DNA of 45,059 bases from a virus: IMG/VR virus record IMGVR_UViG_3300028920_000116, positions 1-45,059 of that record; one strand, 5' to 3'. How positions within the stretch are numbered: the stretch's first letter is position 1; each line of letters starts with the position of its first letter. This document shows positions 17,389-25,485 of this stretch, one piece after another. The notes beneath the pieces were generated by a model. It was not told the origin of the DNA. It worked only from the letters and a program-made list of their open reading frames with translations, and searched no databases. The position numbers and the translations under genes were made by a program.

Positions 17389-17773
17389 ATTCCTTAACTC
17401 AATGACATTCCGAAAGGATGATTTAGATTTCACAAATGATGAAATAAAGAAATCATATATTCCATTTATGATCAATCGTTGGATATCTATGTGTGAGGCA
17501 TATCTTCCTGTTGTGAATGAAATTAATAAGTATGACTTGCCAAAAGAAATACATTATGAATTTTTTAAAAGTCTGCTTCCAAAAAGAAAACAATATTTCA
17601 ATTATATAAAAAAGCAAAAAGACCTTGACATAACTGAAAAAAGAATTATAGCAAAATATTTTCAGGTAGGTTTAAAAGAAGCTGAAGAATATATTAAAAT
17701 ATTAGACAATTCTCAAATTAAGGAGATTCTTGAAATATACCGATATGGTAAAAATAGTTTAATTGATGAATAA
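17375..17773 (+). CDS. 62: Clamp loader small subunit gp62
   Basis: Non-ATPase partner of gp44 in the 4:1 loader. 132 aa (T4 187), shorter mainly at the N-terminus. Alignment with T4 is direct: FMINRWISMCEAYLPVVNEI vs FMVENALSQFPECMPAVYAM, HYEFFKSLLPKRKQYFNYIK vs [20 protein letters not shown], and IIAKYFQVGLKEAEEYIKIL vs LLAKRYQVNTNDAINYKSIL. It starts inside the preceding ORF. Distance from gene 44 means the T4 style of translational coupling between the subunits is absent. Confidence 0.9.
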   Translation: MKLFEFLNSMTFRKDDLDFTNDEIKKSYIPFMINRWISMCEAYLPVVNEINKYDLPKEIHYEFFKSLLPKRKQYFNYIKKQKDLDITEKRIIAKYFQVGLKEAEEYIKILDNSQIKEILEIYRYGKNSLIDE

Positions 17774-17806
17774 ATACTCTATGGTAGAAGCCAAAGGAGG
17801 ATTACT

Positions 17807-18322
17807 ATGAAATATGAAGCACCAACTACCGTAGATAAAAAACCATATTGGGTACCAGTAGTGTGTAAAAATAGAGATCAGTTAGTTGGCTATATTAAAG
17901 GAATGAAGTTTATTTTAGGCACTCTTGACGGAATGAAAAATTCAAACGAAGAAACAGGAGTGGAATCTGAGATAGTTATTGATTATGGACAAATAGACCC
18001 ATGTTTAGATTCTTCAAGATTCAATGACATTACTCCATTAGATAAAAGAGAATCTGAAATGTCTAAAGAAGAATTAAAAAAATTTAGACAAGGAATGATT
18101 AAAAAAGCAGTATTAAGAGGTATGGAATATCATCCTGATAATGATCCTGAAATTTTTAAGGAAGTCTTTTTAAAAGTAGAATGTGAACATTGTGGATTAG
18201 GATTTTATCAGTTTGAAAATCCTGAAGATATACCTGAAGAAAGTTTTTATTGTCAAATATGCGGAAGAAAATTAATTGACTATACGGAACACGAAGATAA
18301 TGAATATGAATTTGATGGTTAA
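17807..18322 (+). CDS. Hypothetical protein with C-terminal zinc ribbon
   Basis: 171 aa, strong AAAGGAGG ribosome site. Unrecognised N-terminal region (YWVPVVCKNRDQLVGYIKGM...), a charged linker SEMSKEELKKFRQGMIKKAV, then a zinc ribbon CEHCGLGFYQF...SFYCQICGRKL (~125-153) and an acidic tail. Possibly a nucleic-acid or protein-binding adaptor. It is followed by another zinc-ribbon gene. Confidence 0.8.
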   Translation: MKYEAPTTVDKKPYWVPVVCKNRDQLVGYIKGMKFILGTLDGMKNSNEETGVESEIVIDYGQIDPCLDSSRFNDITPLDKRESEMSKEELKKFRQGMIKKAVLRGMEYHPDNDPEIFKEVFLKVECEHCGLGFYQFENPEDIPEESFYCQICGRKLIDYTEHEDNEYEFDG

Positions 18323-18334
18323 AAGGAGATTAAA

Positions 18335-18517
18335 ATGAGACTTATCAAAAAAATTAAGTGTTTACATTGCGGAGAAATCTTAATTGAAAACGATCAGCCT
18401 TCTTCTAAGACTTGTTCTTGTAAAAGAGTTTCAATGACAGGAAGAAATATTTTTGAAGGAGCTGAAGGAAAAGATTGGGTTGATGTATCACAAAAGCTTT
18501 TAAATGAAGTAGTATAA
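18335..18517 (+). CDS. Small zinc-ribbon protein, 60 aa
   Basis: MRLIKKIKCLHCGEILIEND carries the first CxxC knuckle and KTCSCKRVSMTGRNIFEG the second; the form CLHCG...CSCKRV(S)xxG is a recurring small phage protein type. AAAGGAG lies 7 nt before the ATG. Binding partner unknown. Confidence 0.78.
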   Translation: MRLIKKIKCLHCGEILIENDQPSSKTCSCKRVSMTGRNIFEGAEGKDWVDVSQKLLNEVV

Positions 18518-18543
18518 TAATTATTCTAAACTAGGAGATTGAA

Positions 18544-19269
18544 ATGAAGTATATATTTCTTCTATCTGGAAAAATCAGTTCGGGAAAAAACCAACTAGCA
18601 GAGTTCTTAAATAAAGAGTTTAAAGATCGTGGGTATTCGACTGCTAACGATCTTTTTGCTAATGATCTTAAAAATAATTGTAAGGAAGATTTTAAAAAGA
18701 TTTCTAATTATTTAAACATTTATACAGAAAGAGTAAAATCTTCTGTTGGTGCATTGTTTGATAATACAGGAAGAAATCCTAAATTAGAATCATATCTTCA
18801 GTCGATAGAAAAATTAGTCGATGAATTAAAAATTGAAGATGAAAACTGGTTTGAAGATAAGACTGAATTTACTAGAAATATTCTTCAATTATACGGAACT
18901 GAAATATTCAGAAATAGAGTCGATAATAATTGGTGGGTAAAAAAGCTTAGAGATAGAGTACTTGCAAATAATATTCAGGTCACTTTTATCACTGATACTA
19001 GGTTTCCTAATGAAGTAGAAACATTTTCAGAGCTTAATTCTGATGAAATTAAAACTTTTTCAGTTAGGATTAATAGAAATATAAATACTAAAAAGAGTAT
19101 TGCAGAACACCCATCAGAAATTGCACTAGATAATTGGACAGCATGGGACTTTATTGTCGAAAATGATGGTACTCTAGATGATTTAAGAGATTCTGCAAAG
19201 ACTATTGTTAATTATATTCTTGAAGAAAAAGAGGAGTGCGTTAATTACTTAACTAATTTACCTGTATAA
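18544..19269 (+). CDS. Deoxynucleoside monophosphate kinase (T4 gp1-like)
   Basis: P-loop kinase that phosphorylates dNMPs for phage DNA synthesis. 241 aa, the same as T4 gp1. P-loop LSGKISSGKNQLAEFL (~7-22); family segments LQLYGTEIFRNRVDNNWWVKK (T4 LMQALGTDLIVNNFDRMYWVK), VTFITDTRFPNEVETF and WDFIVENDGTLDDL (T4 DLVITNDGSLEEL). It works with nrdDG and MazG in nucleotide supply. Nucleotide specificity and base preference are not readable. Confidence 0.9.
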   Translation: MKYIFLLSGKISSGKNQLAEFLNKEFKDRGYSTANDLFANDLKNNCKEDFKKISNYLNIYTERVKSSVGALFDNTGRNPKLESYLQSIEKLVDELKIEDENWFEDKTEFTRNILQLYGTEIFRNRVDNNWWVKKLRDRVLANNIQVTFITDTRFPNEVETFSELNSDEIKTFSVRINRNINTKKSIAEHPSEIALDNWTAWDFIVENDGTLDDLRDSAKTIVNYILEEKEECVNYLTNLPV

Positions 19270-19282
19270 TGGGAGAATAATT

Positions 19283-19471
19283 ATGGGATTTCAAGAATAT
19301 TTAAATTCATTACTAGAATCTAAAAAGCCTAAGTATGGCGGACCCGATAAACATGAATTTGAAAAAGACGAAGAAGGAAATATAATTTGTGTAAAATGCG
19401 GATATCCAAAAGGCAGTATTCCAAAACAAGGATGTCCTATGGATATAACAAAAATAGGAGAGAAAGACTAA
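19283..19471 (+). CDS. Small zinc-binding protein with prohead-type N-terminus
   Basis: 62 aa. The N-terminus MGFQEYLNSLLESKK resembles the MSFKxYIKE leaders of other proteins here and contains LLE, a T4-protease-like (L/I)xE site. Then a compact zinc-finger-like part HEFEKDEEGNIICVKCGYPK...GCP. Ribosome site GGGAG. It may be a packaged internal protein; the function of the rest is unknown. Confidence 0.75.
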   Translation: MGFQEYLNSLLESKKPKYGGPDKHEFEKDEEGNIICVKCGYPKGSIPKQGCPMDITKIGEKD

Positions 19472-19472
19472 T

Positions 19473-19712
19473 ATGAAACTCAGCCCAAAAGACGCGGCCG
19501 ATCTTAGATTAGAAATCACAGGACCACTAGTACGTGGAGATTTTGAAAAAATGATTCAAAAGAAATATAATATGAAAAGTTCAGACACTAATCTTATGCT
19601 TGGTAAAATTATTGATGCGGTCAAAACTATTATTAATGAATACGAATTTGAACCGAAAACAATTACAACAGAAAGTGTTGTAGAAAAAGCCAATAGATTC
19701 ATAGGAGAATAA
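19473..19712 (+). CDS. Small protein ending in the ANRFIGE motif
   Basis: 79 aa. It ends VVEKANRFIGE-stop, the same motif that begins several - strand proteins, here at the C-terminus. The DNA encoding IGE (ATAGGAGAA) doubles as the ribosome site of the next gene. The body is helical (DLRLEITGPLVRGDFEKMIQ...). In the packaged-protein hypothesis a C-terminal motif would act as docking peptide and not as a removable leader. Confidence 0.75.
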   Translation: MKLSPKDAADLRLEITGPLVRGDFEKMIQKKYNMKSSDTNLMLGKIIDAVKTIINEYEFEPKTITTESVVEKANRFIGE

Positions 19713-19714
19713 CA

Positions 19715-20002
19715 ATGAGCCTTAAAAAATACATTAAAGAAAGTCGCAACGAAAAAATGATGGTTCTTGCTAGAAGAGCCAGTAGTGTTGTTGAAAATTT
19801 GAAACAAACAGCTAATGAACTATGGGAACTACAGAAAATGTGGGAAAACACTTCAGGACAACGGACAGATTTCTTCGGTCGATATGCTATGAAAATTGAA
19901 GAAATACTTTCGACAGATCATGGTGAAGCAGGATTAGAACCCGAGGTTGAATCATTTGAAAATGATATAGCAACAGCAGATCATGGTGGAGTAGAATTAT
20001 AA
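19715..20002 (+). CDS. Probable virion-internal protein, MSLKKYIKE leader
   Basis: 95 aa. Leader MSLKKYIKES matches the T4 internal-protein leader type (MKTYQEFIAEA): aromatic-hydrophobic helix ending in IxE. Then a helix rich in Arg/Asn/Glu and an acidic tail in which a short unit occurs twice (STDHGEAG and TADHGGVE). AGGAG ribosome site; stop overlaps the next ATG (TAATG). Confidence 0.76.
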   Translation: MSLKKYIKESRNEKMMVLARRASSVVENLKQTANELWELQKMWENTSGQRTDFFGRYAMKIEEILSTDHGEAGLEPEVESFENDIATADHGGVEL

Positions 20003-20286
20003 TGGCCGGCGTAAAAAATACCAAACAAGTTGTTAAACTCTTTTCTGCTCTTGTAGTTGCTACAAAGTCAAAGAAACCTATGTTTCTGTTTATTCCTAAA
20101 CTTATTGGATTAATGACTGCGGCGTGTGCTGGTATTAGTAAGGTTCCTGCCGAAGTTAAAGATATGTCTCCAGAAGAGGAAAAAGAAGTTAGGGCAATTG
20201 TAGAAGAATCTGCTGGCAAGAATAAAGATTTAATTCCTGACAAAATAGAAAATATTATTATCAGATTTTTAAAGGCAATTGCATAA
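20002..20286 (+). CDS. Hypothetical protein, 94 aa, basic/hydrophobic
   Basis: MAGVKNTKQVVKLFSALVVATKSKKPMF... a basic N-terminal half with a hydrophobic stretch LFIPKLIGLMTAACAGI (too short and broken for a sure membrane span), then an acidic helix MSPEEEKEVRAIVEESAG. Start overlaps the previous stop. Lies in the leader-motif cluster but lacks the motif itself. No family recognised. Confidence 0.75.
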   Translation: MAGVKNTKQVVKLFSALVVATKSKKPMFLFIPKLIGLMTAACAGISKVPAEVKDMSPEEEKEVRAIVEESAGKNKDLIPDKIENIIIRFLKAIA

Positions 20287-20295
20287 GGAAATAAC

Positions 20296-20532
20296 ATGTC
20301 ATTTAAACAATATATAAAAGAAAATTTAGAAGATGTTCAAATTATAGATTTTTATTATGAAGATGAAACAACGCCTACATGGACAGGTCCATTGTCTGAA
20401 TTTTTTGATACTAATATTGATTCTTTTTCAGATGAATATATTCAAGAGATTAAAACGGCATTAGAAGAAAAGGGCGAATTTGTTGGTGGCGGCGGAGCAT
20501 CTCCTATTTTTAAAATAGTTCTTAGGCAGTAA
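20296..20532 (+). CDS. Probable virion-internal protein, MSFKQYIKE leader
   Basis: 78 aa. Leader MSFKQYIKENLED with IKE cleavage-type site, then VQIIDFYYEDETTP, which resembles the ITIDFYFKDLSPD and AIEVYYKDIDNSK units of the 218-aa protein encoded opposite (20614-21270). C-terminus FVGGGGASPIFKIVLRQ. Last + strand gene before the bidirectional terminator. Confidence 0.76.
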   Translation: MSFKQYIKENLEDVQIIDFYYEDETTPTWTGPLSEFFDTNIDSFSDEYIQEIKTALEEKGEFVGGGGASPIFKIVLRQ

Positions 20533-20564
20533 GAAAAATAAATAATCACATATAAGATATAAAA

Positions 20565-20590
20565 AAAGACCTTGAAATTTCAAGGTCTTT
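20565..20590. terminator. Bidirectional intrinsic terminator between the two arms
   Basis: AAAGACCTTGAAA/TTTCAAGGTCTTT is a perfect 13-bp inverted repeat. On the + strand it is followed by CTTTTTTTTTA, on the - strand by TTTTATAT. It separates the convergent + operon (ends 20532) and - operon (ends 20614). Confidence 0.92.
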
Positions 20591-20613
20591 CTTTTTTTTT
20601 ATTTTTTTTATTT

Positions 20614-21270
20614 TTAAATTACAATTCCTGCTTCTTCCTTAATATCACTTGCTTTTGTAGAAAGAAGAGGTTTATTCTCAAGAGCATTAGCAACCATTTC
20701 TTCTGTATATGCATCAACATCTGCAATTCTATCAATTTCTTCTGGCTCAAGATTGATTAAAGACTTTTTTATAAGTTCTTCTTTAATTTTATCTTTAGCA
20801 TAATCATCGTCCTGAGCGGCATTAACTGCTTTTAAAAGTTCCTTAATTATAGTTTCTTTTAATTTAGAATTATCAATGTCTTTATAATAAACTTCAATGG
20901 CTTCATTATTTTCTTCGTTTATATTATCCTCTTTTATTTCTTCTTCACCAAGAAAACGATTTGCGTTTCTTACATATGAAGCGGCCAATGCTTCAAGTTC
21001 AGCAGCTTCGGCGTTCTCTGGTTCTGCTGGTGCTTCTGGTTCTGCTGTACTTGTTTCGCCGTCGGTTTCATCTTCTTCAGGCTGTCCTGCATTTTCTTTA
21101 TTTGCCTCTGCTTCTTTTGCATTACCAATAGCAACAACAGCATCTACGATTTCTCTTTGTTTATCCGGACTCAAATCTTTAAAATAAAAATCAATAGTTA
21201 TTTCTTTTTCTTCTAAATCTTCAGTATCTTCAGTTAGAAATCTATTTGCTCTTTTAATATATCCGTTCAT
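20614..21270 (-). CDS. Duplicated acidic protein with two ANRFLxE motifs
   Basis: 218 aa, very acidic. Two units, each motif plus domain: MNGYIKRANRFLTE (1-14) followed by ITIDFYFKDLSPDKQREIVDA, and SYVRNANRFLGE (mid-protein) followed by AIEVYYKDIDNSKLKETI. Between them an Ala/Glu/Pro linker (AEPEAPAEPENAEAAELEAL). LTE and LGE fit the (L/I)xE site of T4-type prohead protease, so the precursor could be cut into two similar internal peptides. Strong ribosome site AAGGAG. Confidence 0.85.
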   Translation of the reverse strand: MNGYIKRANRFLTEDTEDLEEKEITIDFYFKDLSPDKQREIVDAVVAIGNAKEAEANKENAGQPEEDETDGETSTAEPEAPAEPENAEAAELEALAASYVRNANRFLGEEEIKEDNINEENNEAIEVYYKDIDNSKLKETIIKELLKAVNAAQDDDYAKDKIKEELIKKSLINLEPEEIDRIADVDAYTEEMVANALENKPLLSTKASDIKEEAGIVI

Positions 21271-21282
21271 TATTGCTCCTTA

Positions 21283-22392
21283 TTATTTAAGTCTTGCAAC
21301 ATCCTGTCTTTGTATATATCCAAGCTTCTGTAAAATATTTCCTGCGTTTGGACCTTTCCAAGCAATTTTATGTTCGCCTTCTTTATTCTTAAAAAGGAAT
21401 ATAGTATTGTTACCTTTAAGATCATATGTCCATCCAGAAGCAATTTCTTTATTAGGAGTTATAGGAACTGGTTTTGGATTTGTTTGATCAAATTGTCCTT
21501 TAAGTTTAATTTGAAGTTCTCCAGCTTTTTTCTTAGGCTTTGGCTTATCTGGACTGCCTTCTCCCTCATCTTTTTCTATAGGAGAGATAGGCTTTTTTTC
21601 TTTTGGTTCTTCTTTCTTTGGATCATTTTCTATTGGAAATTCTTTATCTGCTTCTGCTTTATCTCTTTTTTGTTTTTCTATTTTAGCATTTTCTTTTCTT
21701 TTATTTCCTTTACTTTTTTCATCAAGATTAATAGAGACAGATTCGGTCGTAGGAACCAATTTATCATATAAAGATTTTTCAATTGGTTGAGTTTGAATCT
21801 TAGGCTGTTTTGCTTTTTGTTCTGCTTCGGGCGCGGCGTCTGGGAATATATTTTTCTTTATTTTTTGTGCAGAAAGCCATGCTTTAAAAAGCATACCGAC
21901 TCCGCCTCTTTTTCTATCAACAGCAAAGAATTTTTGTCCTTTTCCGTCAATAGCAACAAAATACTTTGTTACATTATCACCATCTTCGTCTTCGACAACA
22001 AGTTCATAAAGAATAATATTTCCACCCTTATTAGTTCTATACCAAGATACTTCAACTGGCTTAACTACGTTACCAAATACTTCATGACTATCTTTTTTAG
22101 GATTAAACTGTCCCTGAAATAGATTTTTAATATAAAATGGTTTATTTTCTTTTTGAAGATCATTATACATATCAGTTAAATTTGAAAACAGATCGGCATA
22201 TCCCCATTTAGTAATAGGAAGAGTATCTTCATAGTCTTTTGGTCTCATTCTTCTCTTTGCAGATTTTCTAAGAATATTCCATAAGTTTCTAGCATATCTG
22301 CTTTTAGTTAGAAAACTGGCTTCTTCTAAACTTTCAATTTCTTTTTCGTTTTGAATTTGATTAAAATAAAAACTATTAAATCTACTTGTCAT
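21283..22392 (-). CDS. Lys/Glu-rich protein, paralogue of the 22409-23416 gene
   Basis: 369 aa. Shares a domain (~115-190) with the upstream gene: SWYRTNKGGNIILYELVVED...YFVAIDGKGQKFFAV...FKAWLSAQK. A low-complexity Lys/Glu/Pro linker follows (~200-300), then a second small domain (GWTYDLKGNNTIFLFKNKEGE...IAWKGPNAGNILQKLGYI). N-terminus MTSRFNSFYFNQIQNEKEIES may be a leader (IQNE, IES). No enzymatic motif seen. Probable late/virion protein by context. Confidence 0.82.
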   Translation of the reverse strand: MTSRFNSFYFNQIQNEKEIESLEEASFLTKSRYARNLWNILRKSAKRRMRPKDYEDTLPITKWGYADLFSNLTDMYNDLQKENKPFYIKNLFQGQFNPKKDSHEVFGNVVKPVEVSWYRTNKGGNIILYELVVEDEDGDNVTKYFVAIDGKGQKFFAVDRKRGGVGMLFKAWLSAQKIKKNIFPDAAPEAEQKAKQPKIQTQPIEKSLYDKLVPTTESVSINLDEKSKGNKRKENAKIEKQKRDKAEADKEFPIENDPKKEEPKEKKPISPIEKDEGEGSPDKPKPKKKAGELQIKLKGQFDQTNPKPVPITPNKEIASGWTYDLKGNNTIFLFKNKEGEHKIAWKGPNAGNILQKLGYIQRQDVARLK

Positions 22393-22408
22393 TTTTAATC
22401 TCCTATGT

Positions 22409-23416
22409 TTAATCTTCTAAAAGATCATATATATCTTGAGGTTTGCGAGACCATTCTATATTCTTTTTACTAAAAGGATCGGCATTGCTTGACCAAAAAC
22501 CTAGCATTCCAATTTTATTTGCAAAATCATATGTTTCAGGAGAATCGAATATTACCCAGTTTGCACCATCTTGAAATTTTAAAAGATAAACATTTCCTTT
22601 ATATTTTACTAATTTATATTCATATCCTTCTTTTACTTCTTCATATTCAAAAACACTTCTATTTAATTTTCCTTTTAAATTATATTCGGTTGTTTTACAA
22701 GAAGTACCCGGTTCAACGCCATTTCCCCAAAAACATTTAAGTCTTTCAAAATCGTCATTATTAATTGTCATGATGCCAGGAGTTTTTCTAGAAATATCAG
22801 TTTTCTTTTTTGTATCTTTTTCTTTCTTTGATGTATCAATATATTTCTTACTTATTCTTGGTCTTCTTCTATATACTCTTCCTGGTTTGTGCATTGCAGT
22901 CCAAGCAGAAAATATTTGACCAGTTCTTGTTCTAAACCATTCCTGTCCTTTTTTATCAGCACCAATATAAAACATATTATTAGAAGACCCTTCTTCATTT
23001 GTTTCGCCTTCTAAAGACAATATAACAATGGTGCCTCCTTTATTTGTTTTATAAACAGATATATCATCTATCGAGGTATATGGCTTAGATATTTTACTAG
23101 TGTCTCCAACCAGAATTCCTTCGTAGACTTGTTTAATAAATTGTTCTCTACGGGCTTTTTCCTTAGTAGAGAGTTTGGTAGGTTTTTCTGTTTTAATGCC
23201 GACTGCACGACCAAGCGCCTTAAGTGCCGTAAGCCTGCGTTCAGGTTTACCTTGCTCAAGGTCGTCTGAAAGTGTCTTGATAATTTCATCCCTGCCTCTT
23301 TCATCGATTTCTATAACCCTATCCAATTTATTAATGTTTATTTTGGTCTTCGTTTTCTTCTCAATAAGAAGATCAGAATCTTTAGTAAAATAGTATTCAC
23401 TGAAACGTACTGACAT
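22409..23416 (-). CDS. Probable late virion protein, paralogue of 21283-22392
   Basis: 335 aa. Leader-like start MSVRFSEYYFTKDSDLLIEKK with LIE; basic segment; shared domain SVYKTNKGGTIVILSLEGET...MFYIGADKKGQEWFRT...FSAWTAMHK; C-terminal domain with YEYKLVKYKGNVYLLKFQDGANWVIFD. A T4-like late promoter TATAAATAC (23460-23468) lies ~45 nt upstream, followed by AGGAG before the ATG, supporting late expression. Function unknown. Confidence 0.84.
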   Translation of the reverse strand: MSVRFSEYYFTKDSDLLIEKKTKTKININKLDRVIEIDERGRDEIIKTLSDDLEQGKPERRLTALKALGRAVGIKTEKPTKLSTKEKARREQFIKQVYEGILVGDTSKISKPYTSIDDISVYKTNKGGTIVILSLEGETNEEGSSNNMFYIGADKKGQEWFRTRTGQIFSAWTAMHKPGRVYRRRPRISKKYIDTSKKEKDTKKKTDISRKTPGIMTINNDDFERLKCFWGNGVEPGTSCKTTEYNLKGKLNRSVFEYEEVKEGYEYKLVKYKGNVYLLKFQDGANWVIFDSPETYDFANKIGMLGFWSSNADPFSKKNIEWSRKPQDIYDLLED

Positions 23417-23459
23417 TCAGGACTCCTATATATAATTTCATAATTAGTTATTACTTAAA

Positions 23460-23468
23460 GTATTTATA
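23460..23468 (-). promoter_or_regulatory. T4-like late promoter TATAAATAC
   Basis: Matches the T4 late -10 (TATAAATA) used by gp55/gp33/clamp-modified polymerase. It lies between the terminator of the HNH gene and the start of the 335-aa gene. Confidence 0.75.
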
Positions 23469-23480
23469 ATTTAAAATAAA

Positions 23481-23505
23481 AAAGAGAAGATCATATCTTC
23501 TCTTT
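23481..23505 (-). terminator. Intrinsic terminator of the HNH gene
   Basis: Perfect 11-bp stem AAAGAGAAGAT/ATCTTCTCTTT with 3-nt loop; on the - strand it runs straight into TTTTTTATTTT. It lies 7 nt after the HNH gene stop. Confidence 0.9.
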
Positions 23506-23511
23506 AATTAA

Positions 23512-24078
23512 TTAATCTTGATCCATTTCAATTTCCCAGTAAATAAACGCACGCCATTTACTGTTACTGACCACAGATTTCATATCCTTAAGTCTCTTTA
23601 ATACTCCTTCATTGAAGCTATCTGCAATCTTAGGAGCATATGGTTTATTAAGGATTTTCATATGTGCCTGATCTGGAGTACGATTACTTTTCTTGCTGTT
23701 ACACTTAACACAAGAACAAACAATATTTTGCCAATTTGTTAAACCACCTTCACTCTTTGGAATAACATGATCAAATGTCATCTTAGAAAGAGAAATTTCT
23801 TTTCCACAATATTGACACTTTCCATCGTCTCTATCATATACATTTCTACGAGTGAATGGTTTGTAAAATGCCAAGTGCTTTTTAGGCTTAACAAAGTGCA
23901 TAAGTCTAATAACAGCAGGGCATTCCATTGCAGACTTCCATGAATGCAAATGAACATCTTCATAAGATTCAATGATTTCTGCAACGCCCTTAGACCATAG
24001 AGTGATAGCATCCTGCCAAGAAATAACATCAATTGGCATGTAGCTAGCATTTAACTTTAATACTCTTGCTGTTACCAT
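23512..24078 (-). CDS. HNH endonuclease
   Basis: 188 aa. N-terminal domain LKLNASYMPIDVISWQDAITLW is characteristic of a widespread free-standing HNH family. Catalytic zinc-supported HNH: CQYCGKEISLSKMTFDHVIPKSEGG...CSCVKCNSKKSN (DH...N...CxxC). It may be a homing-type nicking enzyme or a DNA-processing nuclease. Bracketed by its own terminator, so probably a separate unit. Confidence 0.9.
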   Translation of the reverse strand: MVTARVLKLNASYMPIDVISWQDAITLWSKGVAEIIESYEDVHLHSWKSAMECPAVIRLMHFVKPKKHLAFYKPFTRRNVYDRDDGKCQYCGKEISLSKMTFDHVIPKSEGGLTNWQNIVCSCVKCNSKKSNRTPDQAHMKILNKPYAPKIADSFNEGVLKRLKDMKSVVSNSKWRAFIYWEIEMDQD

Positions 24079-24159
24079 AATTTTCTTCTCTCTAGTTCCA
24101 ATCAGTGAATTGATTTTCGTTTAAATATTTTGCTTTAATTTTATTCATATAATTATTTA

Positions 24160-25089
24160 TTAATCCATATCAATTAAAGACGACAGTTTTGAAGCTCCAT
24201 GATACTGTTCAATTCTTTTTGTAGATTTTTCTACATACTCCTTATTAATTTCAATTCCAATATAATTTCTATCTAATCTTTTAGCTTCTTTTGCTGTTGT
24301 TCCACTTCCACTAAAAGGATCAATAACTAAGTCTCCCTTATTAGTCCATGTTATGATATGATCTCTAGCAAGACTTGATGCAAACACAGCAGGGTGCCAA
24401 TTCCATTCTCTTACATCGCCCTTTGTTGATTGTTCAAGAGGAATTTCCCATATATTATATCTTGCTCCATATTCATCTAGTGCGTAATAAAAACTATCAC
24501 ACACTACATATCCATCATCTTTTTCTCTTTTATTCTTGACCTTACCAGAATTTGCATTTTTATTATAAGTCAAATTCTTTCGATCTTTAATTATATTAAC
24601 AGTCTTTGGTTTGCCTTTTGAAAGAACAAACATATATTCAAAACACTGATGATATCGATTTACATCTGGAAACCTAACTCCGGGTTTTTTATAGATCATG
24701 GTATCATGAATATTAAGACCACACTCTTGAAAACCCAATGCTTGTCTAAAAGAGTTTCCTGTTTCCGTTGATCCGCCGTCAAATCCTTTAACGGTTTGAT
24801 CTCCAACTACCCAAACAACAACTCCACCAACTTTAAGCACTCTTGCTAATTCTTTGGCTAGGCCATCGAAGTCGAATGAGTATTTTCCAAACTGCATACC
24901 TGACAGATCGGTTTTAAGCTTTTTGTTATAATTTCTTATTCCATCATACGATATCTACGGAGGCGATGACACGACTAAATCAACACAATTATCTGGAAAG
25001 CTTTTAAGAACATCAACATTGCTTCCACAGATAATAGAATTGACCTTAGAAGTGAAATCGCCTCTTTCAGCAAACTCCTTCTTTTTCAT
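24160..25089 (-). pseudogene. DNA methyltransferase (N4/N6, beta class) with amber codon at SPPY
   Basis: The reading frame runs from ATG 25089 (AAAGGA 8 nt upstream) to 24160 with one interruption: TAG at 24955-24957, codon 45, in VSSPP-stop-ISYDG, where the catalytic (S/D)PPY tyrosine belongs. Downstream is intact: VLKVGGVVVWVVGD, FEYMFVLSKGKPKTVN, a target region, and SAM motif VIDPFSGSGTTAKEA, the motif IV-first order of beta-class enzymes. A product from ATG 24897 would lack motif IV. TAG is a true stop in three other genes here and no CUA tRNA is seen, so the gene is probably inactivated by one substitution, or the base is a sequencing error. Confidence 0.85.
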
Positions 25090-25163
25090 TATACAATCCT
25101 TTTCAATGGGTCAAATATATACTATTATATAATATAACATTTATTGGGGGAAATATGCAATGG

Positions 25164-25250
25164 CGGAGAGTACAGGAGTCGAACCTATAAAGCAATGTTT
25201 CAGCCCGGACGCCTTCCAAGCGCCTTCCTAACCAATTCGGATACTCTCCG
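25164..25250 (-). tRNA. tRNA-Ser (GGA)
   Basis: Acceptor CGGAGAG/CTCTCCG, anticodon loop TTGGAAG, long variable arm, T-loop TTCGACT, encoded CCA. Class II structure confirms Ser. Confidence 0.93.
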
Positions 25251-25284
25251 TTTATTTTTTAAAATATATCGATAATATCATATT

Positions 25285-25485
25285 TTATTGATGAGTTATC
25301 AATTTCTTTGATAATTTAAGAAGCTGTTTTGACCAATCTGCAATTTTCCGAGATGCAGAATATTGTTTTTGGTTATCCAAAAGATTAGAGTAGTCGGTCA
25401 TTTCATCGACGATTTTAATAATATCGTTTTTAATATTAATTTCTTCAATTAAAATCTTTTGGCTAAGATATTTTTTAAATGACAT
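25285..25485 (-). CDS. Small helical protein with MSFKKYL leader
   Basis: 66 aa. MSFKKYLSQKILIEEINIK holds an LIE cleavage-type site after an aromatic basic leader; the rest is a helical peptide (MTDYSNLLDNQKQYSASRKIADWSK split by polar residues). It follows the 25496 gene and is probably on the same late transcript. Candidate internal protein. Confidence 0.72.
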   Translation of the reverse strand: MSFKKYLSQKILIEEINIKNDIIKIVDEMTDYSNLLDNQKQYSASRKIADWSKQLLKLSKKLITHQ

